A stretch of DNA of 64,000 nt, from NCBI RefSeq assembly GCF_016908595.1, contig NZ_JAFBEC010000004.1, positions 1 through 64,000 of the forward strand. The letters are read 5' to 3'. Shown here piece by piece: positions 1 through 9,433 of the stretch (position 1 is the stretch's first letter; each line of letters opens with the position of its first letter). A program made the position numbers and the translations under genes. This DNA is from Geomicrobium sediminis (GTDB lineage: Bacteria > Bacillota > Bacilli > Bacillales > Marinococcaceae). The notes below the pieces were generated by a model. The model saw nothing but the letters and a program-made list of their open reading frames with translations, did no database searches and was not told where the DNA came from.

Positions 1-49
1 CCGTTCTTTTCTCTATTATAACAAAGCGTGGTTATGATTCGGCGTCTAT

Positions 50-89
50 AAATAAGAAAAAGCTGTTGAGAAATGACTTTCTCAACAGC
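50..89 (-). terminator. Terminator of the pro operon / sodium channel transcript
   Basis: A 12-bp perfect inverted repeat (62-73 with 78-89, loop TGAC) is followed on the minus strand by TTTTTCTTATTT. It is the first strong intrinsic terminator downstream of the proB-proA-proC-channel series, so it probably ends that transcript. Confidence 0.85.
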
Positions 90-92
90 CTG

Positions 93-127
93 AAACTCGG
101 ATCCTACTTTGGATCCGAGTTTTTTAT
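93..127 (+). terminator. Terminator-like hairpin for plus-strand transcripts
   Basis: A 12-bp stem (93-104 with 111-122) is followed by T residues on the plus strand. It overlaps the stop codon of the channel gene on the other strand and would stop a plus-strand transcript entering from the left edge. The gene it would serve lies outside the window. Confidence 0.6.
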
Positions 128-919
128 GTCTCGAAGCATTTGTTTTACTTCTTGTAATTCGTTGTGAAGCTTTTGGTAATCGCTATCTTCGGTGCTATGT
201 TTTGCGGTGTCTTCTTCATTTGCCTTTTCAACGTTGTTTACGATAACCCCAATGAATAAGTTAAAGATAATAAACGTACCGACTAAAACGAACGCAATAA
301 AGTAAATCCAACTCCACGGCTCAATCTCTAAAATCGGCCGCATGACCGCTTCTGTCCACGAATCTAACGTTACAATCTGGAAGAGCGTCAGTACAGAGCG
401 CCCGAGGCTTCCGAAATACTCCGGAGAGATTGATGCAAATAACATCGTACCGATAACAGCAAAGATATAAAAGACGAGACTCATTAAAAACATAATGTTA
501 AAGAGGGAAGGAATCGTACGCATGAGTGCATCAACGAGTCTTCGTAATGATGGAATGACAGAGATCGCACGAAGCACTCGAAGTACACGAAGCACCCGGA
601 GTACCGTCACGAAGTGTGCACCTGCAAAAAGGTGACCGGCTAAGATAATCAAGAAGTCAAACCAGTTCCAACCACTCTTGAAAAAAGTATAAAACGGAAC
701 GCTTGCAATGAGTCGTAATACAATTTCAACGGTGAAAACCCAAAGCAACACACGGTCAGCAATGTAGAACCATTCTTGATAAGGAATGTACAGTTCTGGG
801 TACGTTTCAAGACCAACGATGACCGCATTAACAAAGATAAAGAGCATCACGACAATCGTAAAAAAGCGATGCTCAACGAAGTCTTGAAGCTTGAGGCGCC
901 AATGTTTATCTGAGCTCAC
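104..919 (-). CDS. NaChBac-family voltage-gated sodium channel with a variant selectivity filter
   Basis: A 271-residue single-domain, six-transmembrane ion channel of the bacterial NaV family that works as a homotetramer in the plasma membrane. S4 carries four arginines every third residue (R108, R111, R114, R117), the voltage sensor. The pore reads LTLFQIVTLDSWTEA (residues 177-191) where NaChBac has TLESWASG. The S6 stretch FNLFIGVIVNN (220-230) and a C-terminal heptad region (about 245-266) match the family. The start is GTG, with GGAGGT 11 nt upstream lying in the last codons of proC. The gap to proC is 7 nt, so the genes are probably co-transcribed and possibly translationally coupled. 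In alkaliphiles such channels let Na+ back in for pH homeostasis and Na+-driven motility. Family assignment is certain; ion selectivity is uncertain because of the altered filter. Confidence 0.96.
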   Translation of the reverse strand: MSSDKHWRLKLQDFVEHRFFTIVVMLFIFVNAVIVGLETYPELYIPYQEWFYIADRVLLWVFTVEIVLRLIASVPFYTFFKSGWNWFDFLIILAGHLFAGAHFVTVLRVLRVLRVLRAISVIPSLRRLVDALMRTIPSLFNIMFLMSLVFYIFAVIGTMLFASISPEYFGSLGRSVLTLFQIVTLDSWTEAVMRPILEIEPWSWIYFIAFVLVGTFIIFNLFIGVIVNNVEKANEEDTAKHSTEDSDYQKLHNELQEVKQMLRDIKNSDPK

Positions 920-926
920 GTATCAA

Positions 927-1766
927 TTAACCTCCGATTGAAGTATGATCCACATCGTAGTCGCCAAGTTGCTTTGATCGACCGATGGCCGCATCGGCCC
1001 CTTTAGCAATGTGTTCTTTCACTTGAAACATTTCGAGATGCTTAAATGCTGCTTCGGTCGTCCCGCCAGGGCTCATCACTTCTTTATAGAGCTCTTTTGG
1101 TGTTTGTTCAGTGTGACTAAAGCGAGTGGCAGCACCGATCATCGTCTGAACGATTAATCGTTTCGCTTCATCAGAACCAATCCCGGCGCGTTCTGCTGAA
1201 TCCATCAAGCCTTCAATAACATAGTACATGTACGCAGGACCACTACCAGAAATGCCGGTAACGGCATCCATTTGTGTTTCCGTTACCGTGGTTACAGTAC
1301 CGACGTGTAAAAACAACGATCGTGCAAGTTCAACGTCTTCATCCGTTGCATACTCACCTTTACAAATTGCAGTTGCTGATTGCATGACCGTTGCGGAAGT
1401 GTTCGGCATAGCTCGTATTACGGCATTTTTAGTACCGAGTAATGAGGAAATATAGTCCGTTTTTGTTCCTGCAAGTACAGAATAAAACACATGATGTTCC
1501 GTTACAAAAGGTCGTAGTTGAATGATAGCAGATTCAATGTCTTTTGGTTTCATTGCCAGCACGACAACGTCACTTTCGGTCATCGCTTGTTTAACATCTG
1601 TTATCGTATCAATCTCATAGCGCTCTTTCATATACGCTAGGCGTTCTTGATTGGATTTATTCATCGCTTTGATTGTCGTTTGTTTCGTTTGATCAGTCGC
1701 ACGTACACCAGCGATGATCGCTTCAGCCATAGCCCCGGCTCCAACAAACAACAGATTAGGTTTCAT
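927..1766 (-). CDS. proC: Pyrroline-5-carboxylate reductase
   Basis: A cytosolic, 279-residue enzyme for the last step of proline synthesis: NAD(P)H-dependent reduction of pyrroline-5-carboxylate. The N-terminus has the Rossmann signature FVGAGAMAEAI, and the C-terminal half has the family motif SGSGPAYMY near residue 165. The ATG at 1766 was chosen because AAAGGAG lies just upstream and the product then begins right at the Rossmann fold; the frame is open further upstream but without family sequence. The gene overlaps the end of proA by 11 bp and is followed 7 nt later by the sodium channel gene. In B. subtilis the reductase genes are separate from proBA; here proB-proA-proC are contiguous behind one T-box. 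Confidence 0.96.
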   Translation of the reverse strand: MKPNLLFVGAGAMAEAIIAGVRATDQTKQTTIKAMNKSNQERLAYMKERYEIDTITDVKQAMTESDVVVLAMKPKDIESAIIQLRPFVTEHHVFYSVLAGTKTDYISSLLGTKNAVIRAMPNTSATVMQSATAICKGEYATDEDVELARSLFLHVGTVTTVTETQMDAVTGISGSGPAYMYYVIEGLMDSAERAGIGSDEAKRLIVQTMIGAATRFSHTEQTPKELYKEVMSPGGTTEAAFKHLEMFQVKEHIAKGADAAIGRSKQLGDYDVDHTSIGG

Positions 1767-3027
1767 GACTATATTGAACTCCTTTCGTTTGTCCACTTCC
1801 TTGGATGACGTACTTGTTCGTTGTGAGTGCTTCAAGACCAAGAGGTCCTCTTGCATGAAGCTTTTGCGTACTAATGCCAATCTCTGCACCGAATCCGAAT
1901 TCTCCACCATCCGTAAAGCGAGTTGAAGCGTTATGGTACACAGCAGCTGAGTCAATCAATTGTTGGAAACGCTCGACGATCGCTTCATTGTTCGAGACAA
2001 TCGATTCTGAATGATGACTACTATACTGATCAATGTGACGGATCGCTTCTCCGCTATCGTTAACGGTTTTCATTGCAACGACGTAATCAAGAAACTCCGT
2101 TTCAAAGTGTTCTTCGGTGACAGGTAAGACGTTTTCGTTTAAGGCTTGTAACGTGTCATCACCATAGATGGTCACGCCTTTATCAATTAACGCGTCAATC
2201 AAGTCATGACCGTGAAGGGTAGCCCATTCACGATCTACGAGAATGGTTTCGACTGAATTACAGACAGAAGGGCGGTCGGTTTTGCTATCGATGGCAAGGT
2301 CAATGGCCATTTGTTTATCGGCTGTTCCTTCAATATAGAGGTGGCAGTTGCCTTCTCCAGTTTCAATCACCGGTACGATCGATTGACGGAGAACGGTTTG
2401 GATCAGTGAGGCACTTCCTCTAGGGATCATCACGTCAACAAGTCCTCGTAATTGACCGAGTTCATTCACACTCTCCCTTGAATCTGGAGAGATGAGTTGA
2501 ACGATGTCTCGGGATAAGCTTGCTTTCGTAAGGGCATCTTGCATCACCGTTACGAGCACTTCATTTGAACGTTTCGCTGATGAACTTCCTCTTAGTAAAC
2601 AAGCGTTACCTGCTTTTAGACAAAGGCTTCCTGCGTCAATTGTGACATTTGGGCGGGCTTCATACACCATTGCTATAACGCCTAACGGAGAGCGGATGTT
2701 TTTAATGACGAGTCCGTCTTCTCGTGTCCACGATTGTTCGGTTTCTTTTCGTAATGGATCGGGTTGGTCAATGAGAGTAAATAACCCTTCCTTCATCGAT
2801 TCGATTCGATCTGGTGTTAACGTTAAGCGATCAATTAATTCATTTGAGATCCCGTTTTGTACGGCATCATCGATGTCTTTTACGTTTGCATCATGAATGA
2901 CGTCTTTCGCTTCATCTAAACCTTGTGCAATCAGACGTAATACTTCATTTCTCTTTTCGAGGCTTGCGTTTGCAATAGCGTTACTCGCTCGTTTACAAGC
3001 GGTCGCTTGTTGTTTTGTTAGACTCAT
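1756..3027 (-). CDS. proA: Glutamate-5-semialdehyde dehydrogenase (gamma-glutamyl phosphate reductase)
   Basis: The second enzyme of proline synthesis, reducing gamma-glutamyl phosphate to glutamate semialdehyde with NADPH. The 423-residue length is usual for the family. The aldehyde-dehydrogenase catalytic cysteine is in DRPSVCNSVET (about residues 253-263). The ATG at 3027 follows AAAGGA; a TTG one codon upstream is possible. The start lies inside the end of proB (35-bp overlap) and the end overlaps proC, so three consecutive enzymes of one pathway are tightly packed, and proA probably channels the unstable intermediate from ProB. Confidence 0.96.
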   Translation of the reverse strand: MSLTKQQATACKRASNAIANASLEKRNEVLRLIAQGLDEAKDVIHDANVKDIDDAVQNGISNELIDRLTLTPDRIESMKEGLFTLIDQPDPLRKETEQSWTREDGLVIKNIRSPLGVIAMVYEARPNVTIDAGSLCLKAGNACLLRGSSSAKRSNEVLVTVMQDALTKASLSRDIVQLISPDSRESVNELGQLRGLVDVMIPRGSASLIQTVLRQSIVPVIETGEGNCHLYIEGTADKQMAIDLAIDSKTDRPSVCNSVETILVDREWATLHGHDLIDALIDKGVTIYGDDTLQALNENVLPVTEEHFETEFLDYVVAMKTVNDSGEAIRHIDQYSSHHSESIVSNNEAIVERFQQLIDSAAVYHNASTRFTDGGEFGFGAEIGISTQKLHARGPLGLEALTTNKYVIQGSGQTKGVQYSHET

Positions 3028-4105
3028 CAATCATCCGTCCTTTCTGATGGCTTACCCAATGATCTCTATGAATACAAACGATTGAAGTCTCGTTTGCTGT
3101 TCCTAATTCGTTTGAAGATAATGCAGAACGTCCTTTGCCGACGAGCAGCCCGTCACGGTCGTAGACTGCAATAATGGCCCCTTTTTCAAATGATGCTTCG
3201 ACTTTTTTAATTCCAACCGCTAGTAAACTCTTGCCACGGTAGAGCATCGCATCCTTTGCGCCATCATCAATCATAATACGCCCTTCAATTTCCGAATGAA
3301 GACCGACCCATTGGCGGTTTTTCGTCCACGTATTCGGTTGACGCTCAACGTACGTTCCTTTACCGTTTCCGTTGACTGCTCGGATTAATTCTTCTTCACT
3401 TTCCGCACGGCCAATAAACGTATTAATTCCTAGCGATTGCGCTCGTTTTGCAGCTTCTAGCTTTGATTTCATACCACCAGTTCCAAGGCTTGATCGTTTG
3501 TCATCCATCTCATTGATAAATGAATCGGTAATGACATTTAAATGCTCAATTCTTTTTGCGTCAGGTTGACTTGGATGGGCGTTATAAACGCCATCAACAT
3601 CCGTAAGTAGAAGCAGTTGATCGGCGTTTAATAGACCTGCAACAAGACTTGAAAGCCAGTCATTATCACCAAACGTTAGTTCTTCAATGGCGATCGAATC
3701 ATTTTCATTAATAATAGGAATGACTCGTCTCCTAAGAAGCTCAGCCAATGTTTGGTAGGCATTGTTGTATTGCTCTTCGTGGGAAAACGTGCTTCTCGTT
3801 AATAGCAATTGCGCTACAGCAATCGATTGCTGTAGGAATGCTTTTTCGTAAGCTTCCATTAACAACCCTTGGCCAACTGCTGCGGCTGCTTGTTTTTTGG
3901 CAGTCGTCGTCGGTCGTGTTCGGTAGCCGATTTTTTGAAAGCCTGCAGCCACGGCACCTGAAGATATAAGAATAATTTCGTACCCTCGTTGGTGTAGTTC
4001 ACCAATTGCTCGACTATAGTGGATGATTCGTTCGTGAGCAATTCCACCATCACGCTTTGCCAGTGAGCTACTGCCAATTTTTATGACGATGCGTTTTGTA
4101 TTCAT
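2993..4105 (-). CDS. proB: Glutamate 5-kinase
   Basis: Phosphorylates glutamate to gamma-glutamyl phosphate, the committed and usually proline-inhibited step. The 370-residue product has an amino-acid kinase domain (RIVIKIGSSSLAK at the start, LGTGGMKSKLEAA around residue 210) and a C-terminal PUA domain (about 275-355). The ATG at 4105 is preceded by GAGGTG at proper spacing; a GTG three codons upstream overlaps the ribosome binding site and is less likely. First gene of the operon, directly behind the T-box terminator, so expression should follow tRNA-Pro charging. Confidence 0.96.
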   Translation of the reverse strand: MNTKRIVIKIGSSSLAKRDGGIAHERIIHYSRAIGELHQRGYEIILISSGAVAAGFQKIGYRTRPTTTAKKQAAAAVGQGLLMEAYEKAFLQQSIAVAQLLLTRSTFSHEEQYNNAYQTLAELLRRRVIPIINENDSIAIEELTFGDNDWLSSLVAGLLNADQLLLLTDVDGVYNAHPSQPDAKRIEHLNVITDSFINEMDDKRSSLGTGGMKSKLEAAKRAQSLGINTFIGRAESEEELIRAVNGNGKGTYVERQPNTWTKNRQWVGLHSEIEGRIMIDDGAKDAMLYRGKSLLAVGIKKVEASFEKGAIIAVYDRDGLLVGKGRSALSSNELGTANETSIVCIHRDHWVSHQKGRMIDESNKTTSDRL

Positions 4106-4122
4106 GTTCGTCACCTCAATCG

Positions 4123-4379
4123 AAAAAAAGCTCCTATTTCATCCGTATTAAGGACGAAATAGGAGCTTTTCCGCGGTACCACCTTGATTAACCACAGTGA
4201 TGTGGTTCACTTGTACTCTTTATCGCAGAGTAAACGGTCAGCGGTTAACTGACTGCTCAAGGTAGGTTTCAAAGGAGTTAGTGGCGCGAAGGTTTCAGCG
4301 GTTGCTTCGCTCTCTGTGGCATAACGTCCTTTTACTTGTCCTGTCATCGCATTTCTATCATTAACGTACATATGAAAGT
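4123..4379 (-). promoter_or_regulatory. T-box riboswitch, proline-specific, leader of proB-proA-proC-channel
   Basis: The minus-strand leader contains the T-box sequence AAGGTGGTACCGCGG (4185-4171) followed by a long terminator hairpin (arms about 4170-4152 and 4142-4124) with a run of seven T. In Stem I an AGTA element (AGGACAAGTAAAAGG, near 4340) and a GAA trinucleotide (4270-4268) flank a specifier loop. The triplet one base after GAA is CCT (4266-4264), a proline codon; the ileS leader in this window has the same GAA-N-specifier arrangement with ATC. Uncharged tRNA-Pro would stabilise the antiterminator and turn the operon on. The T-box is certain; the specifier assignment is inference backed by the downstream genes. 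Confidence 0.93.
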
Positions 4380-4385
4380 GAACAT

Positions 4386-4414
4386 ATAATATCATTTTCT
4401 CTATAGGCTTGCAA
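4386..4414 (-). promoter_or_regulatory. Sigma-A promoter of the pro operon
   Basis: TTGCAA (-35, 4414-4409), 17-bp spacer, TATTAT (-10, 4391-4386) on the minus strand, placed to start the T-box leader near 4379. Confidence 0.65.
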
Positions 4415-4520
4415 GCACAATGGCGTGAGGCTTCGTTGCTTTTTCTTGGAAAATGATCGATCATCACTCTTGTTTTTGAATGGAGTCATAAGTACAAACG
4501 ATGGCAACGTTGTGACGGCG

Positions 4521-4549
4521 TTGTCACTAACTTGTTCCCATGATAAACT
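4521..4549 (+). promoter_or_regulatory. Candidate promoter of ylbG
   Basis: TTGTCA (4521-4526), 17-bp spacer, TAAACT (4544-4549). The -10 is weak; position 40 bp before the ylbG start is the main support. Confidence 0.4.
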
Positions 4550-4590
4550 AATGGAATAACATTCCGGTTTTACCGTAAGGAGCGGTACGT

Positions 4591-4860
4591 ATGTATCAAC
4601 AAAGACAAGGACTAGTAGTCTGGGTACAATCGTTAAAACACGTCAGACATTTACGCAAGTATGGACACGTCCAATACGTATCTAAGAAAATGAAATATGT
4701 TGTCTTATATTGCAATGTCGACGATGCCAACAGTGTATCCGAACAAATTGGACGATTGAATTTTGTCCACAACATAGAATGGTCGGTTCGAAGGGAACTT
4801 GATTTGAATTTCGAAGACGACAGTCAATTGGAAAGAACAAATGAACATTTGCATACTTAA
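4591..4860 (+). CDS. ylbG: YlbG family protein (DUF2129, UPF0298)
   Basis: A small cytosolic protein of 89 residues matching the conserved YlbG family of Bacillales; the N-terminus QRQGLVVWVQSLKHVRHLRK and the central VSKKMKYVVLY are typical. No biochemical function is established that I know of. ATG with GGAG upstream. It sits before rsmD as in B. subtilis, but a terminator and the csfG RNA gene separate them, so ylbG is probably transcribed alone. Confidence 0.85.
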   Translation: MYQQRQGLVVWVQSLKHVRHLRKYGHVQYVSKKMKYVVLYCNVDDANSVSEQIGRLNFVHNIEWSVRRELDLNFEDDSQLERTNEHLHT

Positions 4861-4862
4861 TG

Positions 4863-4892
4863 GCTTGAGTACTCATACTCAAGCTTCTTTTA
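4863..4892 (+). terminator. Terminator of ylbG
   Basis: GCTTGAGTA (4863-4871) pairs with TACTCAAGC (4876-4884) around a 4-nt loop, followed by TTCTTTTA. It faces the csfG terminator on the other strand. Confidence 0.75.
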
Positions 4893-4895
4893 TAC

Positions 4896-5032
4896 AAAAA
4901 AAGCCGCGCGCCCTTATGGACACGCGGAGCCTGTTGTTATCGACAGGCAATGGGAGAGGAGAAACCGGAGGAAGCGCTTATGGGGAAACGTAAGCGTTCT
5001 CCGCGGTTACTTGCAACATGGGATCATGTTGC
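4896..5032 (-). ncRNA. csfG: CsfG forespore small RNA (interval also modelled as the ylbH leader)
   Basis: The ylbG-rsmD interval encodes a highly structured RNA of about 137 nt on the minus strand. It begins just after a sigma-F/G type promoter and ends in an intrinsic terminator (CCGCGTG pairing with CGCGCGG, then seven T at 4902-4896). It contains pyrimidine-rich anti-Shine-Dalgarno motifs in single-stranded-looking regions: CTTCCTCC (4974-4967) and TTTCTCCTCTCCC (4964-4952). Several hairpins are visible (GCAACATG/CATGTTGC; TAAGCG with CGCTTA; GCCTGT/ACAGGC). CsfG is, from memory, a forespore RNA conserved in endospore formers at exactly this locus; Rfam's ylbH leader describes the same interval on the other strand. 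Promoter and terminator orientation here support the minus strand. Ends are inferred from these signals. Confidence 0.8.
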
Positions 5033-5038
5033 TAACTC

Positions 5039-5068
5039 TATCATGTCCGTAAACGTGCAAGAATATAC
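5039..5068 (-). promoter_or_regulatory. Sigma-F/sigma-G promoter of csfG
   Basis: On the minus strand GTATA (5068-5064) fits the sigma-F -35 GYWTA and sigma-G GNATR. After 15 bp comes GGACATGAT (5048-5040), which fits sigma-F GGNNANANT except at one position. After 18 bp comes CATGATA (5045-5039), an exact sigma-G CATNNTA. Both spacings are canonical. Confidence 0.75.
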
Positions 5069-5161
5069 AAACCGATGTGAATCTTTTTTCTTGAATTGTC
5101 ACTTTCAAGGTATGATAAACTAAAAGGGTTTTATGAATGCAAGATAGAAAGGAAGTTAACG

Positions 5162-7405
<2,244 letters not shown>

Positions 7406-7442
7406 AGGAAGAGCCTCCTCATTGATGGACTCAGGACAAGGC

Positions 7443-7470
7443 ATTGTACTTTCATAATTACGTTTTATTC
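7443..7470 (-). promoter_or_regulatory. Candidate sigma-E promoter of ylbJ
   Basis: On the minus strand GAATAAA (7470-7464), 13-bp spacer, AGTACAAT (7450-7443), the latter matching six of eight positions of the sigma-E -10 CATACAAT. Consistent with the sigma-E control known for ylbJ in B. subtilis. Confidence 0.4.
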
Positions 7471-7580
7471 ACAAAAATAGAACGAGCTCTCGTTTTCTTT
7501 TAAAATAAGGAATGAGTCTCGAAAGAACTGGTAAGCTATCATAGAAGTCATTTCTTTGGTATTAAACGGAGGAGTGAAAT

Positions 7581-8372
7581 GTGGAACAACGAAAACCGAA
7601 AGTTGGTCTTGCTTTAGGTTCTGGCGGAGCGCGGGGAATTGCTCACGTCGGAGTCCTTGACGTATTTGAGAAAGAAAACATTCCGATTGATTATATTGCA
7701 GGAAGTAGTATGGGTTCACTCGTTGGTGCACTGTTTGCGCTTAGACATTCAGCGACTGATTTGGAAGAATTAGCATCATTGTTTAAACGAAAGTACTTTG
7801 TTGATTTTACGGTTCCAAAAATGGGGCTCATCAATGGGAAGCGAATTGAAGAATTAATTTATATGCTCACTCAAGGCAAAAATATTGAAGACTTAGAGGT
7901 CCCGCTCTCCATCGTTACGACGGATTTGCAAAAAGGGAGATCAGTCATTCTAGATTCGGGTAGCATTTCAAAAGCCGTTCGAGCAAGCATTTCAATTCCT
8001 GGCATTTTTGTACCCGTACAATATGATGGCAAGATTCTTGTTGATGGTGGGATTGTTGATCGTGTTCCGATTCAAGCGGTTCGCAATATGGGCGCAGATA
8101 TCGTAATTGCGGTTGATGTTTCATTTTTTCCAAAGGACCCACCGATCACGTCTATTTACGACGTCATAATGCAAAGTATGGAAATTATGGGAAGAGAGAT
8201 CGTTGAAAGCAAATGGCTACAAGCTGATGTGCTAATGCGACCGATTTTGAAGCAGCATAGTACTGTCGCTTTTCAAGAAATTGAAGCACTCGTTGAACAA
8301 GGAAGAGTAGAAGCCAGTCATTACGTAGAAGACATTAGACGGCGCATATTGAATTGGGAGGAGAAGCGATGA
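7581..8372 (+). CDS. ylbK: Patatin-like phospholipase family protein
   Basis: A 263-residue alpha/beta hydrolase with the Ser-Asp dyad of patatins. The oxyanion-hole motif GSGGARG is at 13-19, the nucleophile elbow AGSSMGSLVG at 41-50 (GxSxG), and the catalytic Asp is in VDGGIVDRVP (about 154). No signal peptide, so probably cytosolic or peripheral. The substrate is unknown; lysophospholipid or acyl-ester hydrolysis is usual. GTG start with GGAGGAG upstream. It overlaps ylbL by 4 bp (ATGA), so the two are coupled. Confidence 0.88.
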   Translation: MEQRKPKVGLALGSGGARGIAHVGVLDVFEKENIPIDYIAGSSMGSLVGALFALRHSATDLEELASLFKRKYFVDFTVPKMGLINGKRIEELIYMLTQGKNIEDLEVPLSIVTTDLQKGRSVILDSGSISKAVRASISIPGIFVPVQYDGKILVDGGIVDRVPIQAVRNMGADIVIAVDVSFFPKDPPITSIYDVIMQSMEIMGREIVESKWLQADVLMRPILKQHSTVAFQEIEALVEQGRVEASHYVEDIRRRILNWEEKR

Positions 8373-9433
8373 GCGAGAAGAACAACCGAGGTAAACCTAC
8401 AAAGACGCTGTGGATCATAGCAATTAGCTTACTCGCTGTACTTTTGATTCAACAGATCCCAATTGGTTATTATTATTCTCAACCTGGAGATGCCACTGGT
8501 CTTCAAGAAATCATTACGGTTGAAGGGGGTTCAGACCTTGAAGAGGGAGAGTTTTACTTAACGACAATTTTGCAAAGTCGAGCCAACCCCTTTTTGTATG
8601 TATGGTCGTTATTAAGTCCGTACCGAGTGTTAACACCAGAAGAGATGATTATGACTGAGAATGAAAGTGACGAAGATTACCATCATCGTCAAATTGAGTC
8701 GATGAGGCAATCGCAAGACGCTGCAAAAATTGCAGCCTACCGAGCTGCGGGAGCAAGTGTAGATATCGAAGAAAATGGGGTTTTTGTTACTCAGTTTGTT
8801 GATGGAATGGGTGCAGTAGATGTACTAGAAGCCGGTGATTTAATCGTTGGCGTCGATGAGCAAACGATTTTAAATTTCACAGAGTTAACCGAAGCATTGT
8901 CTGAGAAAACGGAAGGTGAAGAAGCTGCCTTAAGCGTCATTCGTGAAGGGGAACAAATACAAGTTGATGTTGAAATGCAAACATTCCCGAATGCAGGAGA
9001 AGAGAATGGTCAGCCAGAGGATGCAGTCGGTTTAGGGATTATCTACCCTGTTAACGACCGCACCGTGACATTTGATCCGGAAGTTACGATTGAGGCAGGA
9101 GCCATTGGTGGCCCTTCTGCAGGATTAATGTTCTCATTAGAAATCTATAATCAATTGCAAGAAGATGATATTACACGAGGACTTAACGTAGCAGGTACAG
9201 GATCCATTGATGAAGACGGAAATGTTGGCAGAATCGGAGGCATTTCTCAAAAGATCGTTGCTGCAGATCAAGCCGGCATTGACATTTTCTTTGCACCTAA
9301 TGATGAAGAGCTTGGTGAGCTTTCAAACTATCAACAAGCCATAGAAGCAGCAGAAGACATCAATACCGACATGCAAGTCGTCCCAATATCTACACTTGAA
9401 GAAGCGATTGACTATTTACGTTCTATCGCTTAA
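8369..9433 (+). CDS. ylbL: YlbL, membrane-anchored PDZ / Lon-type serine protease
   Basis: A 354-residue protease: an N-terminal transmembrane anchor (about 12-33), a PDZ domain (about 125-205) and a Lon-like C-terminal proteolytic domain. The Ser-Lys dyad is visible as GGPSAGL (S250) and GGISQKI (K295), separated by 45 residues as in B. subtilis YlbL. There YlbL, with CtpA, degrades the SOS division inhibitor YneA during checkpoint recovery. ATG at 8369 overlaps the ylbK stop and has GGAGGAG upstream. The 3' end overlaps tmcAL by 18 bp on the other strand. Confidence 0.93.
   Translation: MSEKNNRGKPTKTLWIIAISLLAVLLIQQIPIGYYYSQPGDATGLQEIITVEGGSDLEEGEFYLTTILQSRANPFLYVWSLLSPYRVLTPEEMIMTENESDEDYHHRQIESMRQSQDAAKIAAYRAAGASVDIEENGVFVTQFVDGMGAVDVLEAGDLIVGVDEQTILNFTELTEALSEKTEGEEAALSVIREGEQIQVDVEMQTFPNAGEENGQPEDAVGLGIIYPVNDRTVTFDPEVTIEAGAIGGPSAGLMFSLEIYNQLQEDDITRGLNVAGTGSIDEDGNVGRIGGISQKIVAADQAGIDIFFAPNDEELGELSNYQQAIEAAEDINTDMQVVPISTLEEAIDYLRSIA

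Noticed and set aside
4207-4467. 86-codon open frame on the minus strand before proB
   Set aside because: Occupies the T-box leader, whose bases are explained by conserved RNA structure; it also spans the promoter.
4896-5080. A cis-acting leader riboswitch of rsmD on the plus strand
   Set aside because: Promoter, terminator polarity and pyrimidine-rich motifs fit a minus-strand RNA better; no plus-strand terminator or RBS-masking stem next to rsmD is visible.
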